Origin: Trichosphaerium sp. ATCC 40318 | Lineage: Eukaryota > Discosea > Flabellinia > Trichosidae | DNA: 28,359 nt | Direction of reading: 5' to 3' | NCBI GenBank assembly: GCA_038496445.1 | Contig: JALMLS010000386.1 | Coordinates: 1-28,359, forward strand | Shown here: positions 7,565-16,475 of the stretch, piece after piece | How the letters are laid out: each line of letters starts with the position of its first letter | How positions within the stretch are numbered: position 1 is the first letter of the stretch | Program-made: the position numbers and the translations under genes | Notes under the pieces: model-generated | Databases searched by the model: none | Told to the model about the DNA's origin: nothing | Seen by the model: only the letters and a program-made list of their open reading frames with translations

Positions 7565-10500
7565 TCAATCTATATTTTTGACTGTTCCGTTGTACATGGC
7601 AATAATCATCCAATTTATAAACTTGTATCTGATTTGTTGTCCTGCCAACCACTTATTTGCTGGAACACCATGCTTAATGTCATTACGTATTATCCAGGTT
7701 AATGCTAGTATAATTCCAATTTCTAACAAATGATGTACTGTCTTGCATTTATCTAAAGAGATCTTAAGTGATTCATCTGGTTTACAAAAGGTTAACAAAT
7801 CAAATACTACTTCCATTATTTTACTAGGCACTGCCCAATCAAAGAAAATTTCTTCATGCTTTTCTGGAGGGAACGCATCTTTTTTATGTGTAACTGGAAG
7901 ACATCTCATAATAAATCTCCATACAATGTCTCTAATATAACTGACTCCCTTGAATTTATTTAGTAGTAGGAGTATGGATGAGTTAAAGATGTAGTTTTTC
8001 CTGAAGTGGGGTTTAAGGCGAGGGATAATTCTTTTTCTTAAAATTAAAGAATAAAATTTAACTTTTCTATAATTGGAATTTGGAACCACATTAAAAGAAT
8101 CAAATTGTTTTCTGCAAACTTCACTAAGATGTGACTTATTATTCCATACCGTTTTGTACAGTGTGTCTGTTGTTAGGTGACGTTCCCATAATGATGCTTT
8201 AAATGCGTTACTAATTTGAGATATGGAACTTAACGAAAAACCACCATTTTTGTATGGGAGAGAGAGTTGCGACCAGGAAACGCGAGAATACTTTCGGTAT
8301 TTATCATATACTCTTGACACATCCCACAAGAACCAATTACAGACGTTAATAAGTTTAGCTGTTGCACTTGGAGGAATAGAAAGTGGTCTAGTAAAGTAGA
8401 TTAGTTGGGACTGAGCATATGATTTAAAAACATTAATTTTTTGGCGAATTGTTTTGCATAGCGGTTTCCATTTGATGAGTTGTAGAGCTATCTTGTGTAT
8501 CGCACTATTCCAATCGAAATTCAGTCCATCATCACTAAGAGTAAAACCCAAGTATCTAATACTTGTACCTGTGTCGAAGACCTTACTATTATCGTCGTCT
8601 AAACCTGAAATATTTGCTTGAAAACACTTTTTCTCATTGATTTGTAGACCGGTTGCTTTGCCATATCTTGTTAACCAATAATTCATTTCATCTATATCAT
8701 CTACGGAACTAGCTAACAACAAGAGATCATCAGCGAAGAAGAGGTTCTTAAGCCAGTTATCAATACTCATCTCAGCTCCTTTAATATAGGCCTCGTGATT
8801 GATGATCCAATTAAGAGGTTCCACCATAATGGCGAAAAAATATGGGCTGATAGGATTCCCCTGTCCTGTACCTCTCTTAGTGCAGAATGTTTCCTCACTA
8901 ACTACGTTGTTAATCCTAACTTGTACATCTAGTTTAAGCGCTTGAACTAGCATATCAGCAATTTTTTTTGAGAATCCTATTTTTGTTAGGAAAAGTTTCA
9001 GCGCTGTATGACTGCATGAATCAAATGCTTTTTTGAAATCATAAGCTATCATCCTAAGCCATTTTGAGTGTTTTTTGTTGTAAGCTATGGCTTCCAAAGC
9101 TGCTATCACGTTATCTACTATGTCTCTGCCTGGAATAAATCCATTCTGAGTTTTGAGAATAACCTTGGACATTATAGGAGTCATACGATTATAAAAAACT
9201 TTCATTAAAATTTTATAATCAATGTTAGTAAGAGTTATAGGTCTGTAATTAGCCATTAATGTAGGATCACCCTTCTTAAATATTGGAATAATGGTACCTT
9301 TACATAAAAATTGATCCACACATCCTTGTTGAATGAAGTCATTGAAAAGAGATGTTAAAGAGGGAACAAAGACATTCTTCATTGTTTTATAGACGCACGC
9401 AGAAAGGCCATCCGGGCCTGGAGCTTTGTTCGTTGGCATCTTATCTATTACCTCTTCTACCTCCTCTTCTTCAATCTTACTGTTTAATTTATTTTGGAGA
9501 TCTACAAAGACTTTAGGATTCCATAAATTGCTTACTTGTTTTAATACGGTCTCATCTACAATCAGGTCGTCATATAGGTGCTTGTAAAAGCGAACACTTG
9601 TAGATAAGATAGCTTTGACATCTTTGGATGATGTACCATTCCAGGTACAACGAAGTTCTTCTATAACTCTGGCTGAATTTCTTCCTTTTAGCAATCTAGT
9701 TAATTGTGCTGATGGAATTTCATTATATTTATCCTTATCCAGAGAGGCAGCGACACATGTAAATTCCTTTTTTTCTCTGATAAGATTATTGTATTCCAGA
9801 AGCTCCTTGACTGTAGCTGTGTGTTTGTTGGATAGGACATCTGCCAACACGTTTATTCTTGCATTTTTCTTAAATATAAGATTAGTTTGAGTTTTTTTGA
9901 AACGATTCATCAGTTCCAATTTGTCACGCAAATAGTCTATTGGGAGGGGTCCAAAGGTCAAATCACATATCTTAGTGTCTTTATAGACCTCTTTAAACAA
10001 AACAGGATTAATACGAAAAGGACGAGGGAGACGAGGACCAAATTCAAATGTAGCTAGAAGAATTGAGTGATCCAACTCAAATAAAGGCATTTCTAGGATC
10101 TTGAATGACTTTAAATTTGTAGCTAGCGTTTTAGAGACAAGAAGCAGATCCAGTCTACCGCCTTTTTCATGTGTAGGGAGCACTTTATGAAATTTGACAG
10201 CTGCATCTATGAATCCCAGATTAAGAAGTAATGCGTACGTTTTTAAAGACTTCTTATTCTCTATGCGCAAGTTAAAGTCACCAGTAATTATATCGCATTC
10301 TGCCACTGCTTCGAATACTTTAAGCCAAAATTGGTTAGAACTATTTGATTTAGCGTAAATCGTAGCTATCTTTAGTTTGACACCATTACACTCCACCTCA
10401 GCGACAAGAATGCGTCCATCCAAAGAATTGATAAGAACAGGATTTTTTCCTCTGATTGCTGTTAACGCCACACCTGTACCTCTACCTTCATCTGTTGAAA

Positions 10501-10651
10501 TTGTTTTGCGTCTGTGCTCCTGAAAAGAATTTGTTTCCGTGGAACATAAAATATTACACTTAAGGTTGTACGAGAGCTCACGCACCATGTCAAAATTACT
10601 GAAGCCGCGTATATTGGCTGTAGCCAGCTTAACTGTTTTGAACTTAGTCAT
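7565..10651 (-). CDS. LINE ORF2: AP endonuclease and reverse transcriptase
   Basis: This frame encodes 1028 residues. Residues 1-230 are an exonuclease/endonuclease/phosphatase-type AP endonuclease: ATANIRG, then CSTET with the catalytic Glu, ITGDFNLR, LDLLLVSK and LDHSILL with the terminal Asp-His. The reverse transcriptase follows, with NKAPGPDG, FKKGD, NYRPITLTNIDYKIL, IPGRDIVDN, the first catalytic Asp in AYDFKKAFDS, GTGQGNPISPYFF and the catalytic FADDLLLL (F in place of the usual Y/F-A-D-D lead). The C-terminal 250 residues resemble the RT-associated domain (WRFIMRCLPV ... ALTWIIRNDI) but lack the usual zinc-binding cysteines. All catalytic residues I can check are present, so the protein looks active. 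It nicks target DNA and copies the element RNA at the nick. No RNase H domain is seen. It ends at TGA 7565-7567, directly followed in frame by ATG. Confidence 0.95.
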   Translation of the reverse strand: MTKFKTVKLATANIRGFSNFDMVRELSYNLKCNILCSTETNSFQEHRRKTISTDEGRGTGVALTAIRGKNPVLINSLDGRILVAEVECNGVKLKIATIYAKSNSSNQFWLKVFEAVAECDIITGDFNLRIENKKSLKTYALLLNLGFIDAAVKFHKVLPTHEKGGRLDLLLVSKTLATNLKSFKILEMPLFELDHSILLATFEFGPRLPRPFRINPVLFKEVYKDTKICDLTFGPLPIDYLRDKLELMNRFKKTQTNLIFKKNARINVLADVLSNKHTATVKELLEYNNLIREKKEFTCVAASLDKDKYNEIPSAQLTRLLKGRNSARVIEELRCTWNGTSSKDVKAILSTSVRFYKHLYDDLIVDETVLKQVSNLWNPKVFVDLQNKLNSKIEEEEVEEVIDKMPTNKAPGPDGLSACVYKTMKNVFVPSLTSLFNDFIQQGCVDQFLCKGTIIPIFKKGDPTLMANYRPITLTNIDYKILMKVFYNRMTPIMSKVILKTQNGFIPGRDIVDNVIAALEAIAYNKKHSKWLRMIAYDFKKAFDSCSHTALKLFLTKIGFSKKIADMLVQALKLDVQVRINNVVSEETFCTKRGTGQGNPISPYFFAIMVEPLNWIINHEAYIKGAEMSIDNWLKNLFFADDLLLLASSVDDIDEMNYWLTRYGKATGLQINEKKCFQANISGLDDDNSKVFDTGTSIRYLGFTLSDDGLNFDWNSAIHKIALQLIKWKPLCKTIRQKINVFKSYAQSQLIYFTRPLSIPPSATAKLINVCNWFLWDVSRVYDKYRKYSRVSWSQLSLPYKNGGFSLSSISQISNAFKASLWERHLTTDTLYKTVWNNKSHLSEVCRKQFDSFNVVPNSNYRKVKFYSLILRKRIIPRLKPHFRKNYIFNSSILLLLNKFKGVSYIRDIVWRFIMRCLPVTHKKDAFPPEKHEEIFFDWAVPSKIMEVVFDLLTFCKPDESLKISLDKCKTVHHLLEIGIILALTWIIRNDIKHGVPANKWLAGQQIRYKFINWMIIAMYNGTVKNID

Positions 10652-10878
10652 AGAAGATCATATAACCCAAACCACGCGTAGGCAAACCTATAACTAACTA
10701 GAAAAGACACAAAAATAAAAGAATGGTTACAAATTTGTATTTTTCTATAAAAACAGAGCCGACACAACCAAAGGACCCTACGAAGCAGAAAAACAAGAGA
10801 AAACAACAAAAAAGGGTAAGAAAACAGCAAAAAAGGGTAAGTCAACGTAAATGATGTATTTATTAGTCTAACCATCAT
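10648..10878 (-). CDS. LINE linker ORF bridging ORF1 and ORF2
   Basis: This 76-codon frame exactly spans the gap between ORF1 and ORF2. Its ATG overlaps the ORF1 TGA as ATGA, and its own TGA overlaps the ORF2 ATG as ATGA. Each step is a -1 shift. The peptide is hydrophobic, with a duplicated YPFLLFS motif that comes from a 21-bp tandem repeat, so it may be a ribosome path rather than a functional protein. Stop-start coupling is known for some LINEs, such as the UAAUG junction of the silkworm element SART1. Here it would occur twice. The frame could also be fortuitous. Confidence 0.45.
   Translation of the reverse strand: MMVRLINTSFTLTYPFLLFSYPFLLFSLVFLLRRVLWLCRLCFYRKIQICNHSFIFVSFLVSYRFAYAWFGLYDLL
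10800..10841. repeat. 21-bp direct tandem repeat, two copies
   Basis: Two adjacent 21-bp units, at 10800-10820 and 10821-10841, each end in AAAAAAGGGTAAG and differ at one base. They lie in the ORF1-ORF2 linker of the LINE and encode the repeated YPFLLFS in the linker frame. Confidence 0.9.
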
Positions 10879-12482
10879 TTTTTTGGGTTAAGAGGGTTAT
10901 TCTTATAGAAGGCGATACGCAGCTGGGTAATCTCATCTTCTTTAAACTCCGGATCGACTCCCTTTGCAATTCTCTTTGGTCTTTCTAGTGCCATATGTTG
11001 TTTAAGTGCATCAATAAAGGCTCGTTCGCGTATAACTTTATCCTTCTCATATTGATCGTCAAATTGTTGTATTTGAACAGGTTGCATTGGAACATCTGGG
11101 TCACAGACAGTCGGTTGTTGAGGATTGTAAGGAGCAACAATCTTTCTTGGGCGCTTCGGTTGAACAGGATTGACAGCAGTTTCGTTCTTTCTTTTTCCCA
11201 ATCTAAAACTTTCTATTTCGTTTTCGGAGAGAAATTGTACCGTGTCTGCGTATTGTTGGGCACTTCTGAAGTCCTTAGCGCTTTTAAACACCTTAAAAAC
11301 CAGATGATGTTTATTTCTCTTGAGAACTTGGAATTTTTCAAATCCTGCGATAATCTTTGAGCACAAGAAAACACAACCATTCGTCGGATAATGAAACGTT
11401 TCAGTTTTCCATCTTCGAAAGTCGAGAAGTTTGACTCTCATAGCTTCACAGAATGCGTTACAAAGAAAACGCATCTCTTTTTCTCCTTCCGTGATTTCGA
11501 AACCAGAGATAACTATTTTGGTCGAGTTGTGGGCAATAGTAATAACGTTGAATCCATCTTTCTTGAGATTACCGCGAAGTTCTTGGATATCATCTATAAC
11601 AGACGGAGAAGCATACATAGAAATCGTAGTATTGAAAGGGAACTCCTTAGCCGTAATGATATGTTCACTTTCGCTCTTGATTACTTCATGAATAGCACGT
11701 TTAGCTAGATTGAACTTGGCTTGAAGATCATCGGAAATGAATTGTTTGGGTCTAACACCTTGGATCAGATCTGGATAAATCTCGAGTTTAATAATCCACA
11801 CGATTCTTCCTTGTTGAGCGCTTTCTTGTAATTGATTGTCATTGGACTTGGACATATCAATACATACTTTTTCGATCGTGTTTTTGAAGACTGAGATTCT
11901 TTGGATTTCAGGAAGTTCATCCATAACTTGGTCAATTTGTTGATTTACTGCCATCGTTGTTAATCGTTTGTAGTGAGTAGTGGTAATGGATTGGACCATG
12001 GTGAGGGCATTCACATAATTTGCATACGTGTCATTATCCATAGTAGAAATTACCAAATTTTTGCAATTTTCTATATGAGCGAATTGCACTTTGGAAAGAA
12101 AATCTGAAATACAAAATTTTCCACGCGATATTTTAAAATACGGATGAATATTGTTTTCTGTAAAGTAGGATTTTTTGTAAAAATGTTGATGATGAATTTT
12201 TTGTGGATAACTTGGTTTTGCCTTGGTATTGACTATGGACCATGTATCGTTGATACGCATGACTACAATGTCATACGGATAAATCATAAAAGAAGTATGT
12301 ACAAAATGCTGAATAATGGGTTTATTGTCACTACAGTGGTAGTTGTTATAACGTTCTAAATAATGTTTACTAAGGGGAAATGTATAGCTTGTAAGGTATA
12401 AAGTAGGCATAACCAGCACTACCGTTATTCTAACTAGCGTAACATAATAGTTAGAACGTAAAATAGTGAAGAGGTGATGCAC
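10875..12482 (-). CDS. LINE ORF1 protein (putative RNA-binding)
   Basis: The 535-codon frame runs from ATG at 12482 to TGA at 10875-10877. The N-terminal 130 residues are hydrophobic and basic with no recognisable fold. The rest is soluble and charged, with a cluster of basic residues (KRKNE...PKRPRK) near residue 440 that could be a nuclear-localisation or RNA-binding patch. No CCHC zinc knuckles are present, unlike many I/R1-type elements, and I see no clear RRM. ORF1 products of LINEs bind the element RNA to form the retrotransposition particle; that role is assigned by position only. Several internal Met codons, for example MDNDTY near residue 148, could be the true start, since the first 80 residues look unlike the rest. 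The stop overlaps the ATG of the next ORF. Confidence 0.8.
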   Translation of the reverse strand: MHHLFTILRSNYYVTLVRITVVLVMPTLYLTSYTFPLSKHYLERYNNYHCSDNKPIIQHFVHTSFMIYPYDIVVMRINDTWSIVNTKAKPSYPQKIHHQHFYKKSYFTENNIHPYFKISRGKFCISDFLSKVQFAHIENCKNLVISTMDNDTYANYVNALTMVQSITTTHYKRLTTMAVNQQIDQVMDELPEIQRISVFKNTIEKVCIDMSKSNDNQLQESAQQGRIVWIIKLEIYPDLIQGVRPKQFISDDLQAKFNLAKRAIHEVIKSESEHIITAKEFPFNTTISMYASPSVIDDIQELRGNLKKDGFNVITIAHNSTKIVISGFEITEGEKEMRFLCNAFCEAMRVKLLDFRRWKTETFHYPTNGCVFLCSKIIAGFEKFQVLKRNKHHLVFKVFKSAKDFRSAQQYADTVQFLSENEIESFRLGKRKNETAVNPVQPKRPRKIVAPYNPQQPTVCDPDVPMQPVQIQQFDDQYEKDKVIRERAFIDALKQHMALERPKRIAKGVDPEFKEDEITQLRIAFYKNNPLNPKK

Positions 12483-12506
12483 TCCCCGCGCAGTTAAGGC
12501 GGGCTC

Positions 12507-12524
12507 ACAATTTTGTTACTTTGC
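12507..12524. repeat. target-site duplication, right copy
   Basis: An 18-bp copy identical to 6416-6433, abutting the 5' end of the LINE at 12506. No extra bases or truncation are seen at the junction. Confidence 0.95.
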
Positions 12525-12929
12525 CTTAAGGTTACAACTGAAAGCTGTATTTATGTTTCACGACAACATTACCATTCGTTGCCCTATGACAGGGTATAGG
12601 CAACGTTTCCTGACACGTTCCTGCGTCAGTATCGCTTTATGGTAAAGTACACTGTTGCAAGTATTCACTTTTTAAGACAGAGCGGTGCTGCAAAGTATTT
12701 AGTGTTGCAAAAATGAGAGTTTTCTAGCCTAAAACGACGGCAATACAACTACTACTCAACATAGATGTTTACAAAATTGATGTTTTTATAGCGTATACTG
12801 ATTCCGTAAGGACATTCGTAAATAATTTTCTATGTGCTAGGTTCTAGTCTTGAGTCAGGAGATAAAGGGATAACTTTTTTTTTCGAATTGACTAAAAATT
12901 TATTGCATTGTATTTGATTCTAGTGTAGT
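12525..12929. other. spacer with two small hairpins
   Basis: No coding signal. At 12578-12604 a 9-bp stem with one bulge (GTTGCC/GGCAAC extended by TAT/ATA) encloses an 8-nt loop. At 12610-12629 CTGAC pairs with GTCAG. This could be an unannotated structured RNA, but nothing else supports it. The stretch ends at the stop codon of the glycoside hydrolase gene. Confidence 0.3.
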
Positions 12930-15900
12930 CTAGTTTGTAGGGATATTATAACCTTGTGGTTTTACAATAGCTACCCAATCTTGTGAATCAGGTGCTGTTA
13001 TTGATGAACCGCTAATTGTTTGAACAGAGTTATAAACGCCATTTCTTGGGTTAAAGAATTGTACAACCCATGTTCCAGTTCCGAGCTCTGTACTAACATT
13101 CAGTGTACCGCCAGTAGGCATAGATACAACGAAGAAGTTAGAGTGCTTAAAGCAGTAACCGCTTCCAAGGTTGTTGGCACATGGAGCCATACTAACGAAA
13201 GGTATGCTAGAAATACAGTAAGAGACCATACAAATGTGATAGTTTTGGTTTTTTTTTCATACCCAGCCATAAAATCAATGGCGTGTTTTGTCCATCCCCA
13301 AACAGAATCACGTGATCTGAAGTCTTCCAAGTTAAGATCGTTATGAGGTTGTTGGTATCCAAAATAATATTCGGCACCAGCACCACCTGTACAAAGGAAA
13401 TTTAGTCGAGTTCTCAAAAACGTAATTGACTGTTTTTCATATTGGAGAGGTTGGCTCCTTACCTTGTAGGATAGTACCCCAAAGTACTTTAGTACGGACT
13501 TCAATATGATTAGCATTTGGAGGATCAGGCCTCACACCAATACTTGCAGGACCGATTTCATCAGAAGTGATAACCCATTTTGGTCCAACAGCTTCCTATT
13601 TGTTCGTCAATAAGACACCTGAACCAATTAAGCTCAAACTTACTGTTTCTTCCCACCATTTCTTTACTTCACCAGCAGTATTGCCAATACTTATTTGAAT
13701 AGAAGCACCAAGGAAGTTTGGTTTTCCAATAAGAGCGCGGTAGCGTAGTTCCTAAGGAGAAAAAATGTTAGCAAGAAAAAAAACAAGTAGAAACTTATGT
13801 TGTGCTAAGTTGCGTACCTGCTGTCCTGGGTATGTATGACACACGATCAAATGCTTGTAAGCATCTAATCCATCAATATAATCAGTAAATTGAGAACGTT
13901 GTGCGTCAGTGTTAGTGTTTTCTTCACCAAGATTCCAAGTGATAGCAAGATGGTATCCGAAACGAGCAACTAGTTCTCTGTAGTAAACTTTTCTTTCTCT
14001 TCCCAAAGCACCTCCATCAAGTTGTTGATCATTCTCAGTTTCTTGTGTAACAATATGAAGCATAACACCTTTATAAAGAACGTTAGTTATTTATAGATAT
14101 GTGTTGAGTATAAATAGAAATATGGGTACCTTTGGTGTCCATGTGCGTGAAAATGACATCCCATTGAGCAAGTTTACTAACATCGAATTTGAAACGATCG
14201 GTTTTAGTGATCCATGGGAACACATCCTTACCTGTTGAGTTATATCGATTAGAAAACGCTCAGAACAATTGTATTGAGGGTAATGGTGACAAAAAAAAGG
14301 ACATACCATCTCCTAAAGGAGCGTTCATTGTTACAAAATAGATTGAGTTCATTCCCTTTCCAGCGAGGTAATTCACAGCACCAATAATGTTTTTACCCTT
14401 GTTTCCTTTAAAAACAGGATCACCTGTATTCCAGTCACCAGCGTGAGGATTGTATCTATGTTTGTCTTCTGTGTTATCGAACTCCCAGTATGCTACGAAC
14501 CCAAAGTCAATAAAAGAGTACAAAACTTTGTGAAAAGGAAAAAGGGAAAAAATAAGTACCCAAAAAGTTTTCTGGAGAATCGGCTCCTCCCTTGATGAAG
14601 TAGTCTCCTGATCTTGAATATCTCATGTAATGCTCTCCAACATATTCAAGAATACCGTTATTCCTAAGAAAGTAAATTAGAGCAAAACATGTGCATGCTT
14701 TACGAACCTCTTGTCAGTGCCAACTCCACTTATCGAAAATGAAGCACTTACTCCATCAAATGAAGTCGCAGTTCCAGCAGTAGGGGAAGTAGACAAAGCA
14801 ACATCTGTACCAGTACGGAAAGAAGCGGTAACAGTGTAAGTACCTGAATTAGGATATCAGCAAAAGAGAGTATGAAGTGGAAACAGAAAATGCTAAAGAA
14901 AGCAAGATTTGAACAAACTAAAAAAGGGGCGTACCAGCAAGTGGAGGTGTAAAGATACAACGCCATTTGTTACCAGATGTAGCAGATGTCTCCTCAGCGT
15001 TACCATCAGCAGCAAAGAAACCAGCAATATTCCAAGTTGTTCCACCACGTGTGAAAGCACAGTTAAGTCTGAAATTGGTAAAAGTAGCGGCAGATGTTTC
15101 GCTTCTTGAAGGTCCTGTGAAAGTAACCTAAAGTGTTAGTCAATAAGAAATACCTCTAGCAGAAACAGGGAGAAAATATGACGTACTACAACAGGATGGA
15201 ATCGTTTGCCATCAGTTGTAACTTGCGCTGGAGGTGAAGGAGCTGGAGGTTGTGTTGAAGTTGATGAAATATCGATCCAGTTCAAGTTCAAGCCAGATGA
15301 CGTAAATAAAACACGGACTGTATGAATACCAGCAGTTACAGTGCCGATATTTGTTGAGTGTGTTTGCCATGTTTGCCAACCTGAAGTGAAAAAAAGTCAG
15401 ATAAAGAAAAAAGAACAAAATCTAAACTATCTTTCTTTGGACTCACCTCCTGTACCAGTCCATGATACTGTACCCTTGTTAACACCATCAACAAGGATGT
15501 CAATTGACTTTGCGGTATTTCCGTTTGCTGCTACACGTGCATCGAGGTTAAACGCGCCAGTTGTTGAAAAATCAATAACGAAGTCCAAGTACTCGTTTGC
15601 AGCAACCCAACCAACATTACAGCCACCACCATTATCAGTTGTTAGTTGTAAATCAACAAGGTTTGAGCCGCCTTGGTTAGCGCCACATGCTTGTCCACCT
15701 AACAAAATATTATTACGCCAAATACTACGTCTATTTTCGAAACAAATGTTCAACTGTTGTATGTTGTGTGAACTGAGAAAAAAAATAAAATAAAAAAAAA
15801 ATGCGGGGAGAATCTATGACATACCAGAGTTACCAGGAGTTGTATCAAAGAACCCAGAGAAGTCTTCAGCTTCAGTTCTACCTGGAGCGGAACCAGCAAT

Positions 15901-16475
15901 TGTATTAACAACTAAGAAAACGTGTTAATCAAAATATATCCAGTAAAAGAAGACCAGAAGAAAGTAAATATTATTATTTTGTCATAAAAATCACGTGCTT
16001 TGAAAGTTTCTGTTGAAAACTGCCGAACTGCTTCCAGTTGCGCCAGCACCAGAGTGTGCGGTGACAGCTAAAGTATGACTACCATATAGATTTGCAGCAG
16101 GCCATGGGTCAGGTATAGGACCAGAGTTACCGTATAAAAAGTATGCGGCAACATTTTCGAGTCTATTAATTGTTCCATCGAGTACGTATGCTACAGAGCC
16201 TACTCCAGATACTAGTGATTCAACATTTAGTCCATCACCGACCATGTGAGTGTTAAATATGTCTCCGTTCTGTATTGTCTTAATTACGCTACCATCGTCG
16301 GATGATACCATACGAAGCGAGTTTACTGTTTGTGCGTTTATCTATATCATCATAAATTAGATAACATTTCGTTCTCAAACACGTTTTTTTGTTTCGACGC
16401 GATGTCATTTTTTTACGTTTTAAAACGTACGTATACGCTTATCGATAATGCCAAAATGAACACTAATAGCTTCAT
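12930..16475 (-). CDS. secreted multidomain glycoside hydrolase (CBM6, DUF5060, DUF4038-type barrel), 15 exons
   Basis: Exons, 5' to 3' on the minus strand: 16475-16437, 16341-15999, 15911-15825, 15698-15447, 15380-15187, 15127-14935, 14843-14708, 14663-14560, 14492-14307, 14231-14130, 14068-13818, 13751-13644, 13595-13463, 13386-13263, 13206-12930. All junctions keep phase and give 842 residues. Layout: signal peptide ([13 protein letters not shown]...), a beta module (TENVAxY-type, about 20-125) seen in bacterial surface proteins, a CBM6-like carbohydrate-binding module (about 138-275), a Pro-rich linker, a DUF5060-type domain with [19 protein letters not shown], then a TIM-barrel of the DUF4038 class. 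Likely catalytic acids are Glu594/595 in TWNLGEEN and Glu678 in SDEIGP. A Collagen_bind_2-like beta domain ends the protein. The architecture is known to me mainly from bacteria. The substrate is probably a polysaccharide. Intron 2 appears to be GC-AG. Domains are recognised by motif only. Confidence 0.85.

Larger units (their letters stand above)
6434..12506 (-). mobile_element. full-length non-LTR retrotransposon (LINE) with APE and RT
   Basis: The 6073-bp element lies between perfect 18-bp target-site duplications and reads on the minus strand. The 5' end is at 12506, ORF1 starts only 24 nt later, and the tail is a 12-nt A run (T run at 6434-6445) with AATAAA about 30 nt before it (TTTATT at 6475-6480). 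In order it holds ORF1, a 76-codon linker ORF, ORF2 (endonuclease plus reverse transcriptase), an in-frame extension after TGA, an HNH fragment and a 3' region with 26-bp repeats. ORF2 signatures resemble the L1/Tx1-like group, but I cannot place the clade by eye. Exact duplications and long intact ORFs indicate a recent insertion. The CACGTG motif common elsewhere in the window was not seen inside it. Confidence 0.95.

Noticed and set aside
11391-11708. Plus-strand frames of about 90-120 codons within 10995-11708
   Set aside because: They are antisense shadows of the long intact LINE ORF1.
12620-12640. CAGTATCG, an 8-mer also found near the 5' end of U4 snRNA
   Set aside because: The flanking U4 sequence and the U4/U6 stem regions are absent, so an 8-base match is not enough.
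13100-13516. 138-codon minus-strand frame with membrane-like segments
   Set aside because: It reads through introns 13 and 14 of the hydrolase gene. The spliced model keeps phase and family motifs.
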